A DNA stretch of 64,000 bases from positions 186,001 to 250,000 of the forward strand of contig CBDBVE010000007.1 in NCBI GenBank assembly GCA_965212595.1, read 5' to 3'. The position numbers and the translations under genes were made by a program. The notes beneath the pieces are model-generated. The model did no database searches and was not told where the DNA came from. It was given only the letters and a program-made list of their open reading frames with translations. This DNA is from Poritiphilus sp965212595 (GTDB taxonomy: Bacteria > Bacteroidota > Bacteroidia > Flavobacteriales > Flavobacteriaceae). This document shows, one piece after another, positions 26,129-35,727 of this stretch. Each line of letters opens with the position of its first letter. Within the stretch, counting starts at the first letter, position 1.

Positions 26129-26938
26129 ATGGAAAAGGTATTTAGAAACTACGATCAATCTGATGTCACTGCCGCAGTACGGGAGCACTACCGTAAAATG
26201 CGCGAACGCCAAACACTGGAATATGTGCAGCGGATGCATAAAAAATACCTGACTTTTGATAAGCCCATGGCTTTATGGGATGCGATGCTGCATCTCAATG
26301 ACCTTATTGATGTAAGCGACCCCGACTTAGATCTTCCAAATGTGCAACACCTTATTCAAAGCGCTGAGGCAATCCGCGCAGATGAACGCCCGGACTGGAT
26401 GCAGCTCGTGGGTTTGATCCACGACTTGGGAAAGGTGATGTTCTTATGGGGAAGCGACGAAGATGGCACCAGCCAGGCAGAGCAATGGGGTATGGTAGGT
26501 GATGTGTTCGTAGTGGGCTGCGCGCTCCCTGAGAGTTGTGTCTATCCAGAATTTAATAGTCTGAACCCAGATATGAAAGATGCCAGGTATCGTACGGAGA
26601 ATGGGATTTACAAAGAAGGTTGTGGGTTGGATTCATTGACGCTGGCCTGGGGGCATGATGAATACTTGTTTCAGGTGCTGAGTAGGCATAAGGAAAATAA
26701 GATTCCCAAAGCCGGTATGGCAATGATACGTTATCACTCCTTTTACCCCTGGCACTCTGGTGACAGCTACCGTCAATTATTGACTGAAAATGACGCTGAA
26801 TATCTGGAGTGGATTCGAGATTTCAACAAATATGATCTATATACCAAAAGTCAGAAAATCTATGATTTGGATGAGATCAAGGACTATTACTTACCTATAG
26901 CCCAGAAATATTTGGGTGACGGCCCTATTTATTGGTAA
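26129..26938 (+). CDS. Myo-inositol oxygenase (MIOX)
   Basis: This enzyme oxidises myo-inositol to D-glucuronate using O2 and a di-iron centre. With the start at 26129 it has 269 residues. The metal ligands of the HD-domain MIOX fold are visible: His74 (NVQHLIQ), His98-Asp99 (GLIHDLGKV), His176 (AWGHDEYLF), His203 (RYHSFYPWHS) and Asp236 (NKYDLYTK). The sequence is close to animal MIOX throughout, including the final KSQKIYDLDEIKDYY. Bacterial MIOX genes are sporadic and occur in some Bacteroidota. Coupling with the upstream symporter suggests inositol uptake feeding glucuronate catabolism. No uronate genes are in the window. Confidence 0.93.
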   Translation: MEKVFRNYDQSDVTAAVREHYRKMRERQTLEYVQRMHKKYLTFDKPMALWDAMLHLNDLIDVSDPDLDLPNVQHLIQSAEAIRADERPDWMQLVGLIHDLGKVMFLWGSDEDGTSQAEQWGMVGDVFVVGCALPESCVYPEFNSLNPDMKDARYRTENGIYKEGCGLDSLTLAWGHDEYLFQVLSRHKENKIPKAGMAMIRYHSFYPWHSGDSYRQLLTENDAEYLEWIRDFNKYDLYTKSQKIYDLDEIKDYYLPIAQKYLGDGPIYW

Positions 26939-27055
26939 TCACAAAAACCAGTATTCGGAAGTTTTAGGGGCACATTTGGCTAAAAATTAGTACCTTAGAG
27001 TGTGGAAATTATTTTGATTCAGTTCAAAGTATATACCACTTTAGAACAAATTGTT

Positions 27056-28390
27056 ATGATGAATATATTGATAAAAAAAACAAAAAAATCCCTTGCAAAG
27101 AGCCTTAGTTTAGTTCTCTTTTTGGGGGTAGCTGGATCATTTGAGGCCTCAGCAGCTTTTCAGGAGGTTCAACAGCAAAGAGATATTAGTTTTAACCAGT
27201 TCAAAGGAGAGGTCCTGGATCAGGGAAGTAAAAAACCTTTGGTTTTTGCCTCTCTAACACTGGATGGTACCAATATAAGTACGGTTACCAATACTGAAGG
27301 TACGTTTCTTCTGAAAATTCCTAAAAATATTTCAGAGGGAAATATTCTGGTTTCATTTTTGGGATATAAAACCCGTTCAATTCCGTTGCAGCAACTAAAG
27401 GGGAATAAGAACAGGGTTTTACTTGAAGTTTCAATCACCGAGCTTAACGAGGTTAATTTAAGTGTTCCGAGAAATGCGGTCACCCTGGTAAAAGACATGT
27501 TACGGAAAAAGGGAGAGAATTATTTTGAAGATCCTACAGTAATGACGGCTTTTTACAGGGAAACCATAAAAAAAAGAAGGAAAAACGTATCGCTTTCCGA
27601 GGCTGTAGTTAATATTTATAAGACTTCATATACCTCTCCCAAACGAGATTTGGTAGAATTGTATAAGGCCAGAAAAAGTACGGACTACAGTAAGCTAGAT
27701 ACACTGGCCTTAAAACTACAAGGAGGTCCTTTCAATGCTCTTTTTGTGGATATTATGAAATACCCGGAGTTCATTTTTACGAAAGAATCCATCGAAGATT
27801 ATAGCTTTAGTTTTGACCGGTCTACACGCATCAATGATCAGCTTATCTATGTTGTGAATTTTAAACAGCGTAGTGAAGTTGATATTCCGCTTTATCAGGG
27901 GAAACTTTATATCGATGCGGAGGAGAAGATCCTTACGAGTGCCATCTATTCCTTAAATATCACTGACAAGGAAAAAGCCAGTCAAATGTTTGTACGAAAA
28001 AAACCAAGGAACGCGAGGGTGTATCCAACTGAGGTTGCCTATCGGGTTGATTACAGGGAAAAAAATGGTCGCTGGTATTACGGGTATAGCAATGTATTGC
28101 TCGAATTCAAGGTGAATTGGGATCGCCGTCTTTTTAACTCGGTTTATAGTATGACTTGCGAAATGGCGGTAACAGATTGGGAAAAGAATATAGCTGGGGA
28201 GACTCCTAAGGGCCGTGATAGATTAAAATCTACCATCATTTTAAGTGACGAGGCCCTTGGTTTTTCAGATCCCGATTTCTGGGGAGAATTCAACATCATT
28301 GAACCTGAAAAGTCTATTGAATCGGCAATCAAAAAAATACAAAGGCAGCTGAAACGGTCTAGAACAAAGGGTGGTGAATCTGCTCCTTAA
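27056..28390 (+). CDS. CarboxypepD_reg-like domain outer-membrane-associated protein
   Basis: The ATG at 27056 is preferred over the upstream GTG because it gives a standard signal peptide (KSLAKSLSLVLFLGVAGSFEASA). The 444-residue protein continues with a carboxypeptidase-regulatory-like beta sandwich (FKGEVLDQGSKKPLVFASLT, then TNTEGTFLLKIP) at residues about 48-130. A longer C-terminal region (AFYRETIKKRRKNVSLSEAV, YQGKLYIDAEEKILTSAIYS) is shared by a widespread family of Bacteroidota proteins of unknown function. It is probably periplasmic or at the outer membrane. A terminator follows. Confidence 0.75.
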   Translation: MMNILIKKTKKSLAKSLSLVLFLGVAGSFEASAAFQEVQQQRDISFNQFKGEVLDQGSKKPLVFASLTLDGTNISTVTNTEGTFLLKIPKNISEGNILVSFLGYKTRSIPLQQLKGNKNRVLLEVSITELNEVNLSVPRNAVTLVKDMLRKKGENYFEDPTVMTAFYRETIKKRRKNVSLSEAVVNIYKTSYTSPKRDLVELYKARKSTDYSKLDTLALKLQGGPFNALFVDIMKYPEFIFTKESIEDYSFSFDRSTRINDQLIYVVNFKQRSEVDIPLYQGKLYIDAEEKILTSAIYSLNITDKEKASQMFVRKKPRNARVYPTEVAYRVDYREKNGRWYYGYSNVLLEFKVNWDRRLFNSVYSMTCEMAVTDWEKNIAGETPKGRDRLKSTIILSDEALGFSDPDFWGEFNIIEPEKSIESAIKKIQRQLKRSRTKGGESAP

Positions 28391-28412
28391 AAAAAGTAAA
28401 ATGAATGAAATG

Positions 28413-28442
28413 AAAAAGTCGGTCGAAGGGCCGATTTTTTTT
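28413..28442 (+). terminator. Terminator of the CarboxypepD_reg gene
   Basis: The stem TCGGTC/GGCCGA (28419-28424 with 28429-28434, one G-U pair) has a GAAG tetraloop, is preceded by AAAAA and followed by T8. It is 22 bp after the stop codon. Confidence 0.8.
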
Positions 28443-28960
28443 GTTGCTATCGCCAGTAAAGCACCCGCTTCTCATCAACAGTCGGACTACTAGACTTATG
28501 AACAATTGTTTATAACTCAGGTTTATAGTTTGTTGATTTCTAATTGCTTCCAAAATTTGGAATTCTCATCAAAACGATTACATTTAACCTATGGTTTTAA
28601 AGATAAGCCGGTCTAAGGTTTGTGTGGAGAACCATTATAGAGTTGACGTTCTTTGTATTGTTGTCTAACCCAATTAGGAAAATCAGGTAATTCGTTACCA
28701 GGTAGGAATAAGAAGGTGAGCATACGAAAGGAAGGCTGTCGTCTTCCGATCAACATGTGGGTGACTTTGTGTTAAATGTGAGGCCTCGGTTTTAGATTTA
28801 ATCCGAAAACACTAAACAACGAAAAGAAGCATCTGAAGTTGCTTGGTTTAATAATTGAGAACAAAAGATGTTTCAAACGTCGAAATAGCAAAGCAAATGC
28901 AATCAATGGTTGCGGTGTTGTGCTCCGGTACAGGACAAAAAGTTTGCTAGCTATTTCTAG

Positions 28961-29000
28961 AAAGCCATATCAATGTACGCGTTACAATGATATGGCTTTT
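28961..29000. terminator. Long perfect hairpin upstream of icd
   Basis: AAAGCCATATCA (28961-28972) pairs perfectly with TGATATGGCTTT (28988-28999). An inner TGTA/TACA stem extends it, with a five-base loop. It is followed by TGTCTTTTA. No annotated gene ends directly before it, so it could terminate an unannotated transcript or mark a decayed gene. Confidence 0.55.
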
Positions 29001-29127
29001 GTCTTTTAAAAGAAGCATGAGAAACGCATTTTTACCACCCTGCTAATTCTTCCAAAGTTTACCCTTTTGCAGCCCCTTTCGGCACATTTAAAATTGTATA
29101 TTTGCTCCGCTTAAAAGAAAATCGCAA

Positions 29128-31347
29128 ATGCCGAAAATATTTTATACCAAAACAGACGAAGCGCCGGCGCTGGCAACCCAGTCTTTTTTACCCATCATAA
29201 AAGCTTTTACGAAAACAGCAGGCATCACCATTGAGACAAAAGATATTTCTCTAGCTGCAAGAATAATAGCAGTTTTTCCCGACCACCTAAAGGAAGATCA
29301 GCGAACTCCAAATGCCTTGGCCGAACTCGGTGAAATGGCCAAGTCTCCAGATGCCAATATCATTAAACTCCCAAATATAAGCGCTTCTATTCCGCAATTA
29401 AAAGAAGCTATAAGCGAACTGCAACAAAAGGGATACGCCCTACCAGCTTACCCTGATGAGCCTGAGACAGAGCAAGAAAAGGAAATTAAGGCTAGGTACG
29501 ATAAGATAAAGGGAAGTGCTGTAAATCCAGTGTTGAGAGAAGGAAACTCGGACCGAAGAGCACCTAAACCAATAAAAAATTACGCCAAGAAGAATCCGCA
29601 TTCCATGGGCGCATGGAGCAAGGATTCAAAAACTCATGTGGCCTCCATGGAAGAAGGTGATTTCAGCTCCAATGAAAAATCCATTACGCTAGAGAACCAG
29701 ACAACAGTTCGTATAGAATTAGCCACTAAAGATGAGGGCACTATTGTGCTTAAAGAGAAGATAGCGCTCTTGGCAGGTGAAATTATTGACGCCACGGTAT
29801 TGAGCAAAAAAGCACTTATTGATTTTCTTAGTAAGCAGGTTGCTGATGCTAAAGCCAATGGGGTTTTATTCTCTGTGCATCTAAAGGCTACCATGATGAA
29901 GGTTTCAGACCCTATCATCTTCGGTCATGTTCTGGAAGTTTTTTTCAAAGACGTTTTTCAGAAACATACAGGCACTTTTGATACCCTTGGTATAAGTCCA
30001 AATGACGGTCTTGAACTTCTTTTTGACAAATTGCAGGAGCTGCCTCAGGAAGAGCGCAAGACAATAGAGAATGATATTATGGCCGCACTGGAAAACGGAC
30101 CAGATCTGGCCATGGTAAATTCTGACAAAGGAATTACAAACTTACATGTACCTAGCGATGTAATTATTGATGCCTCCATGCCGGCAATGATCAGAAATTC
30201 TGGACAAATGTGGAATGCCGAAGGAAAATCGCAAGATACCAAAGCGGTGATCCCGGATAGCAGTTATGCCGGAATTTATCAGGCTACAATTGATTTCTGC
30301 AAAGAACACGGGGCTTTTGACCCCAAAACCATGGGTACTGTACCCAATGTAGGCCTGATGGCTCAAAAAGCAGAAGAATACGGTTCTCATGACAAGACCT
30401 TCGAAATTGGGGCTGGTGGAATTGTTAACATAGTAGATCTTAGCACGAATACCACTTTAATTAGTCACGAGGTGGAAGCAGGCGATATCTGGAGAATGTG
30501 CCAGGTTAAAGATGCTCCGATTAGAGATTGGGTTAAACTAGCCGTTTCAAGATCGAGGGCGTCAGAAACTCCGGCCGTTTTTTGGTTAAATGACCAAAGG
30601 GCCCATGACGCTGAATTGATTAAGAAAGTAAACACCTATCTTCCCATGGAGAATACTGCAGGATTAGATATCCGTATTCTATCTCCGGTAGAGGCTACAC
30701 TGTTTACCTTAAAAAGAATAAAGGAAGGTAAAGACACTATTTCAGTTTCTGGTAACGTTCTTAGGGACTACCTAACAGACCTTTTTCCGATTTTGGAAGT
30801 GGGCACCAGTGCTAAAATGCTTTCTATTGTGCCTTTAATGAACGGAGGAGGTCTTTTTGAGACAGGAGCCGGTGGGTCTGCTCCTAAACATGTAGAACAA
30901 TTTCTAGAGGAAGGGCATTTGCGATGGGATTCATTAGGTGAATTTTTGGCTTTGGGAGTCTCCCTGGATTTTTATGGGGAGAAAAACAAAAATACCAAGG
31001 CAGTTGTACTCGCTAAAGCATTGGATGATGCGACCGAGCAATTTTTGGATCAGGATAGGTCACCATCGAGAAAGGTTGGAGAATTGGATACTCGCGGGAG
31101 TCACTTTTACCTTGCCCTGTATTGGGCTGAGGCCTTATCTGGGCAGGATGAAGATGATGAGCTTAAGACAGTTTTTAAAGGAATCTCAGAGGCCATGAAA
31201 GCAAAGGAAATTGATATACTTCAGGAGCTTATAGAAGCTCAGGGTAAACCTCAGGACATTGGAGGCTATTACCTACCAAAGTCAGATAGAATTGCAGATG
31301 CTATGCGTCCAAGTGGATCGCTTAATGCAATTTTAGAAAAACTCTAA
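29128..31347 (+). CDS. icd: Monomeric-type NADP-dependent isocitrate dehydrogenase
   Basis: This enzyme converts isocitrate and NADP+ to 2-oxoglutarate, CO2 and NADPH in the TCA cycle. The 739-residue length fits the monomeric IDH class (about 740) and not the dimeric class (about 415). MPKIFYTKTDEAPALATQSFLPI at the start, NPVLREGNSDRRAPK, IDASMPAMIRNSGQMW and GTVPNVGLMAQKAEEYGSHDKTFEI are hallmark segments of this class. A -7-like TATATTTG lies at 29097-29104, 23 bp before the ATG. A terminator follows. The gene is intact. Confidence 0.95.
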   Translation: MPKIFYTKTDEAPALATQSFLPIIKAFTKTAGITIETKDISLAARIIAVFPDHLKEDQRTPNALAELGEMAKSPDANIIKLPNISASIPQLKEAISELQQKGYALPAYPDEPETEQEKEIKARYDKIKGSAVNPVLREGNSDRRAPKPIKNYAKKNPHSMGAWSKDSKTHVASMEEGDFSSNEKSITLENQTTVRIELATKDEGTIVLKEKIALLAGEIIDATVLSKKALIDFLSKQVADAKANGVLFSVHLKATMMKVSDPIIFGHVLEVFFKDVFQKHTGTFDTLGISPNDGLELLFDKLQELPQEERKTIENDIMAALENGPDLAMVNSDKGITNLHVPSDVIIDASMPAMIRNSGQMWNAEGKSQDTKAVIPDSSYAGIYQATIDFCKEHGAFDPKTMGTVPNVGLMAQKAEEYGSHDKTFEIGAGGIVNIVDLSTNTTLISHEVEAGDIWRMCQVKDAPIRDWVKLAVSRSRASETPAVFWLNDQRAHDAELIKKVNTYLPMENTAGLDIRILSPVEATLFTLKRIKEGKDTISVSGNVLRDYLTDLFPILEVGTSAKMLSIVPLMNGGGLFETGAGGSAPKHVEQFLEEGHLRWDSLGEFLALGVSLDFYGEKNKNTKAVVLAKALDDATEQFLDQDRSPSRKVGELDTRGSHFYLALYWAEALSGQDEDDELKTVFKGISEAMKAKEIDILQELIEAQGKPQDIGGYYLPKSDRIADAMRPSGSLNAILEKL

Positions 31348-31371
31348 CATTTGCTGTTGCAATGTTATAAG

Positions 31372-31400
31372 AAACCCTGACTAAATTGTCAGGGTTTTGC
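31372..31400 (+). terminator. Terminator of icd
   Basis: AAACCCTGAC (31372-31381) pairs with GTCAGGGTTT (31388-31397) across a six-base loop and continues into TGCTTTT. It is 24 bp after the icd stop codon. Confidence 0.8.
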
Positions 31401-31466
31401 TTTTATAATAGCCAATAACAACCAGACTTTTAAAATTTTCTTTTAATTTTAAAAAAAATTGCTGAA

Positions 31467-33869
31467 ATGAACCAAACTTTCAGAAACCTCCTCTTTGCAC
31501 TTTCTTTAGTAAGTTTTCTACAATTGAGTGCCCAACAAAAATATACCTTAAGCGGCACCATCACAGAAGCCTCGAGTAATGAAACCCTGATCGGTGTATC
31601 AGTGGTTGTACCAGAACTCAGGACAGGTGTCAGTACAAATGAGTACGGATTTTATTCACTCACGCTACCTGAAGGTGAATACAAAATTCAAATCAGCTAC
31701 CTGGGCTTTCAGGATATCGTTCAAACGATCTCCTTTACTCAAGATCAAAAGGTCAACTTCAGACTAGCTGAGGAAGCCGAAGAACTAGAAGAGGTTATAG
31801 TAACCGAAGACGCCGAGCGAATGGACATTCGCAAACCTCAAATGAGTGTAAGCACCATGGCGGTCCAAACCATTAAAAAAATCCCTGTGGTTCTTGGCGA
31901 AGCCGACGTCATTAAATCTATTTTACTACTTCCCGGAGTTACAAATGCAGGAGAAAGCTCTTCCGGTTTTAATGTGCGTGGTGGTGCTGTAGATCAAAAC
32001 CTCATCCTCTTAGACGAAGCCACAATTTTCAACTCTTCGCACCTATTTGGGTTTTTCTCTGTATTTAACCCAGATGCCATAAAAGATGTAAAGCTGTTCA
32101 AGGGAGGCATCCCAGCGCGTTATGGGGGGCGTGTTTCTTCTGTCCTGGAGATTTTTCAAAAAGAAGGAAATAGCAAAGAGTTTAAAATTAATGGCGGAAT
32201 TGGCGCCGTTGCCAGTAGGCTCCTTGCCGAAGGACCCATTAAAAAAGATAAGGCGGCTTTTCTTATCGGAGGAAGGGCGTCATACGCGCATTTTTTCCTT
32301 CCGCTTTTCGACATTGATAATAAGGCTTATTTCTATGATCTAAATACAAAATTGAACTACAAAATAAACGAAAACAATAGCATTTTTCTTTCAGGGTATT
32401 TTGGAAGAGATTTGTTTAGTATCAACGATAGCTTTGTAAATATTTATGGCAACGCCGTTGTAAATTTTAGATGGAATCATCTGTTTTCAGATAAGCTTTT
32501 TTCAAACCTGTCCTTGATATATTCAGACTATTTCTATGGCCTTGAGCTAGATTTTGTGGGCTTTGAATGGAATTCGGGAATTCAGAATTTTAACCTTAAG
32601 TACGATCTCAAACACTACCTCAATGATAATCTGCAGATAAATTATGGCCTAAATAACATTTACTACAGCTTCAATCCCGGAAAAATTGAACCTAACAGTC
32701 CGGATTCTGGTATTCTTGAACAACAGCTTGTTAAAAAGTATGCTAACGAGTCTGCTGCCTATGTAGATATTGAGCACAATATCACTGAAAACCTTAGTGT
32801 GGAATACGGCCTGCGCCTCAGTCATTTTATTCGGCTTGGGCAAGATGAGCTCTTTGTTTACGAGAACAACAGGCCAGTGGTCTTTGATCCTTTCCAACTG
32901 ATATATCGCGAAGCGGTACCTATTGATACCATAAGTCCCGGAAGAAGTGAGACACTGAAAAGCTTTACCAATCTGGAGCCACGAGTTTCATTGGCCTATA
33001 CCCTGAACGAAAATAATTCTATTAAGGCCAGCTACACACGCATAGCGCAATATTTACATCTGCTTTCAAATACAAGTTCTCCTACTCCATTGGATGTATG
33101 GACCCCCAGTGGCCCCTGGGTAGAGCCTCAATTGCTAGATCAGTACGCAATTGGGTACTTCAGAAATATCAAAGGTGGGGACTACAGCTTTGAAACCGAG
33201 GCATTTTACAAAGACATCCAAAACAGGATCGATTATATAGACGGCGCCAACCTCATAGCCAACAACGCTATTGAACAGGTAATTTTAAACGGAGTTGCAC
33301 GGGCCTATGGTCTAGAGATACTCTTTAGGAAAAATGAAGGGAAGCTTCAGGGTTGGCTAGCCTATACGCTTTCCAGATCTGAACAGCGCACTGAGGCACG
33401 TGAGCCTGTCATTGATAATGGGAGAAGCAATGCAGAAACAGGTATAAACCTAGGTGAATGGTACAGTACACCTTACGACAAAACCCACGACCTTGCCCTT
33501 TATGGTAGTTACGAATTGAATAAAAAATGGAGCTTTAATTCTAACTTTATTTTTCAGACAGGGCAACCCACGAACTATCCTCTGGGTCAGTTTGAATTTG
33601 AAGGATTGGTTGTTCCTTTTTATGGACGCAGAAACGAGGAACGGCTACCAGATTACCATAGGTTGGATATAGCTGCTACCCTAACTCCAACGCAAAAACC
33701 TGGCAAAAGCTTTCAGTCTGAATGGGTTTTTAGTATTTACAACCTTTATAACCGGCGAAATGCCGCCTCGATTAACTTTAGAAGAAACCAGGATACGGGG
33801 GTCAATGAGGCTGTGAGAACTTCGATTTTTGGAATTGTCCCTGCAGTAACCTATAATTTCAAGTTCTGA
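31467..33869 (+). CDS. TonB-dependent outer-membrane receptor with CarboxypepD_reg domain
   Basis: This 800-residue protein has a signal peptide ending LSAQ, a CarboxypepD_reg-like domain at residues about 25-110 (YTLSGTITEASSNETLIGVS), a plug domain (ADVIKSILLLPGVTNAGESS, GFNVRGGAVDQNLILLDEA) and a 22-strand-type barrel ending in the aromatic residue of NFKF. It is followed without a gap by three tandem DUF4249 lipoprotein genes. TonB receptor plus DUF4249 is a recurring Bacteroidota pair that resembles SusC/SusD in layout but is not SusD. The transported substrate is unknown. Confidence 0.9.
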   Translation: MNQTFRNLLFALSLVSFLQLSAQQKYTLSGTITEASSNETLIGVSVVVPELRTGVSTNEYGFYSLTLPEGEYKIQISYLGFQDIVQTISFTQDQKVNFRLAEEAEELEEVIVTEDAERMDIRKPQMSVSTMAVQTIKKIPVVLGEADVIKSILLLPGVTNAGESSSGFNVRGGAVDQNLILLDEATIFNSSHLFGFFSVFNPDAIKDVKLFKGGIPARYGGRVSSVLEIFQKEGNSKEFKINGGIGAVASRLLAEGPIKKDKAAFLIGGRASYAHFFLPLFDIDNKAYFYDLNTKLNYKINENNSIFLSGYFGRDLFSINDSFVNIYGNAVVNFRWNHLFSDKLFSNLSLIYSDYFYGLELDFVGFEWNSGIQNFNLKYDLKHYLNDNLQINYGLNNIYYSFNPGKIEPNSPDSGILEQQLVKKYANESAAYVDIEHNITENLSVEYGLRLSHFIRLGQDELFVYENNRPVVFDPFQLIYREAVPIDTISPGRSETLKSFTNLEPRVSLAYTLNENNSIKASYTRIAQYLHLLSNTSSPTPLDVWTPSGPWVEPQLLDQYAIGYFRNIKGGDYSFETEAFYKDIQNRIDYIDGANLIANNAIEQVILNGVARAYGLEILFRKNEGKLQGWLAYTLSRSEQRTEAREPVIDNGRSNAETGINLGEWYSTPYDKTHDLALYGSYELNKKWSFNSNFIFQTGQPTNYPLGQFEFEGLVVPFYGRRNEERLPDYHRLDIAATLTPTQKPGKSFQSEWVFSIYNLYNRRNAASINFRRNQDTGVNEAVRTSIFGIVPAVTYNFKF

Positions 33870-34769
33870 TGAAAAGGCTTCGACTAGTTTGGTTTTTGAG
33901 CTTATTGATAGCATCCGCATCATGCGAAGATGTCATCGATGTGGAAACACCGTCTGAAGAACCCAGATTAGTCATTGATGGCCTTATTCCGGTAGATAAC
34001 AGCCAGTCTTTCCTTCCCGTGAGGGTACAGGTGACGCTTACCGATAATTTCTTTGGTGAAATTCCGGTCACCGATCTCGAAAACATTGTCATCTTTATTG
34101 AAGAATACGACGAGGGTCTCCTGGCCCGTACAACCTCCTCTACTCTGGCCGAGGAAACACCTGGCAGTGGTATTTATACCCCAGATCCTACCTTTATGGA
34201 TGATCAGCGTATCCCCACCATTGTGACTGAAAGAGAAAGGGTGGTTTTTAAACTTCTGGTCAACCACAGGGGAAGGAGGTATTTTGCAGAGACCACCTAC
34301 GTTCCGGCTGTACCCATAATAAGTGTCCTGGCTGGCAGAGGAAAGCTCTTTAGCGAAGATGATACCGAAGTAATTGTCACTATTGCTGATGACCCAAGAA
34401 GGCAAAACTATTATATTTTCGATTTTGATTTTAATGAGTTTTTGGTCACGGATGATGAATTTTACAACGGACAATTGTTTCAGTTCTCCTATTTCTATGA
34501 CCGGCAGTTCGAATCTGGTACGGATATAGAAGTTAAGATTCTTGGTGCAGATAAAGAACTTTCACAGTTATATGGATCAACTTATACAGCAGAGTGGCGA
34601 CCTTCAGGGTCCGTTTCAAACTCCTACTGCGACCATACGCGGAAACGTCTTTGACGTTACCGGGATAAACAATATAGACCTATCAGACAACGTTGAACGC
34701 CCAAATGAATTCCCTCTGGGCTACTTTGCCGTTGTTCAGGAATTTAAACGAACGGTTACGATCAGATAA
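33869..34769 (+). pseudogene. DUF4249 lipoprotein, copy 1, frameshifted near the C-terminus
   Basis: The first frame (33869-34654) carries a lipobox (LIASASC) and the DUF4249 body, then diverges after EVKILGADK. The correct tail (KNFHSYMDQLIQQSGDLQGP ... FKRTVTIR) is in the next frame at about 34557-34769. Removing one A from the AAA at 34553-34555 restores a 299-residue protein, the same length as copy 2. The family occurs next to TonB receptors and is probably a surface substrate-binding or accessory lipoprotein. Its ATG overlaps the receptor stop. As sequenced, the last 75 residues are lost. Confidence 0.8.
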
Positions 34770-34800
34770 TCCTAAAATCTGTTCAGTAAAAATAAATGCG

Positions 34801-35700
34801 ATGAAAAAGTTATTAATCTATTGTTTCGGACTTCTTCTTTTCAGCAGTGCTTGCGAAGATGTCATTGAGGTTGACGTGCCAACAGATGAGCCCAGACTAG
34901 TCGTAAACGCGCTTATGCGGGTAGATATTTCCCAACCCTTCATTCCAGTGGAGGTTAGGTTAAGCCTTACCAATAATTTCTTTGAAGAGATCCAGATTAC
35001 CAGCGCTGAGGATAATATTATTATAATCCAACAGTTTTTTGATGAGAACGGAAATGTTTCAGGAAGTGGGACCTCCAGTCTTACCGAACTGGATCCGGGC
35101 TCAGGAATTTATGTTCCAGACCCCTCTTTTGATGCAGACCAGCGCATTGCAACTTCCCAGACTGCATTGGATGTACTTTACACAATTGTTATAAATCACG
35201 AAGGTCGCAGATATGCCGGCCAAACCAGGTATGTCCCCGCAGTGCCTATAGATAATCTGGAAATTGGTACCGAAACCCTGTTCGACGAGGATGACACCGA
35301 GCTTATTGTAACCTTTACAGATGATCCTAACCGAGATAATTTCTATGTGTTCGATTTTGGGTTTGATGAGTTCCTGGTTACTGAAGATGAATTCTACAAA
35401 GGCCAGGAGTTTAGCTTTTCGTATTTCTACGATCAGCAATTTGAACCTGGGACCGAACTCGAAGTAAGTATCCTAGGAGCCGATCAAACTTTTTATAACT
35501 ATATGGACCAACTCATTGAGCAAAGCGAGGAGAATCAGGGACCCTTTCAGACCCCCGTTGCCACCGTCAGAGGAAACATGTTTGATGTAACGGGCCTGGA
35601 TAATATCGAACTTGTAGACAATACCGATAGGCCCGATGAATTTCCGCTAGGTTATTTCGCCATTGTGCAGGAATATAAAAGTACAATTACAGTGAACTAG
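34801..35700 (+). CDS. DUF4249 lipoprotein, copy 2
   Basis: The start at 34801 is preferred over an upstream ATG because it gives the lipoprotein signal MKKLLIYCFGLLLFSSAC. The 299-residue protein has CEDVIEVDVPTDEPRLVVNA at the mature N-terminus, a DUF4249 pattern shared by all three neighbours. It ends GYFAIVQEYKSTITVN. Parts of its 3' half are almost identical in DNA to copy 3, while other parts have diverged. Confidence 0.85.
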   Translation: MKKLLIYCFGLLLFSSACEDVIEVDVPTDEPRLVVNALMRVDISQPFIPVEVRLSLTNNFFEEIQITSAEDNIIIIQQFFDENGNVSGSGTSSLTELDPGSGIYVPDPSFDADQRIATSQTALDVLYTIVINHEGRRYAGQTRYVPAVPIDNLEIGTETLFDEDDTELIVTFTDDPNRDNFYVFDFGFDEFLVTEDEFYKGQEFSFSYFYDQQFEPGTELEVSILGADQTFYNYMDQLIEQSEENQGPFQTPVATVRGNMFDVTGLDNIELVDNTDRPDEFPLGYFAIVQEYKSTITVN

Positions 35701-35727
35701 TGTACTTTAATCACAAAGAATAGTTTT

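Larger units (their letters stand above)
28391..29127. other. Gene-poor stretch of about 740 bp between CarboxypepD_reg gene and icd
   Basis: The region begins with a terminator (28413-28442) and ends with a strong hairpin (28961-28999) and the icd leader. No tRNA, RNase P, tmRNA or recognisable protein family was seen. On the minus strand an open stretch at about 28610-28760 would encode a roughly 47-residue tail (MLIGRRQPSF ... NELPDFPNWVRQQYKERQLY) ending in TAG, preceded by an in-frame stop. On the plus strand about 28790-29007 is open for some 70 codons without a start. These may be remnants of a decayed gene, and an unannotated small RNA ending at the hairpin is also possible. Confidence 0.4.

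Noticed and set aside
34542..34769. Separate small gene after the first DUF4249
   Set aside because: Its sequence from KNFHSYMDQ on is the missing C-terminus of the first DUF4249, shifted by one base.
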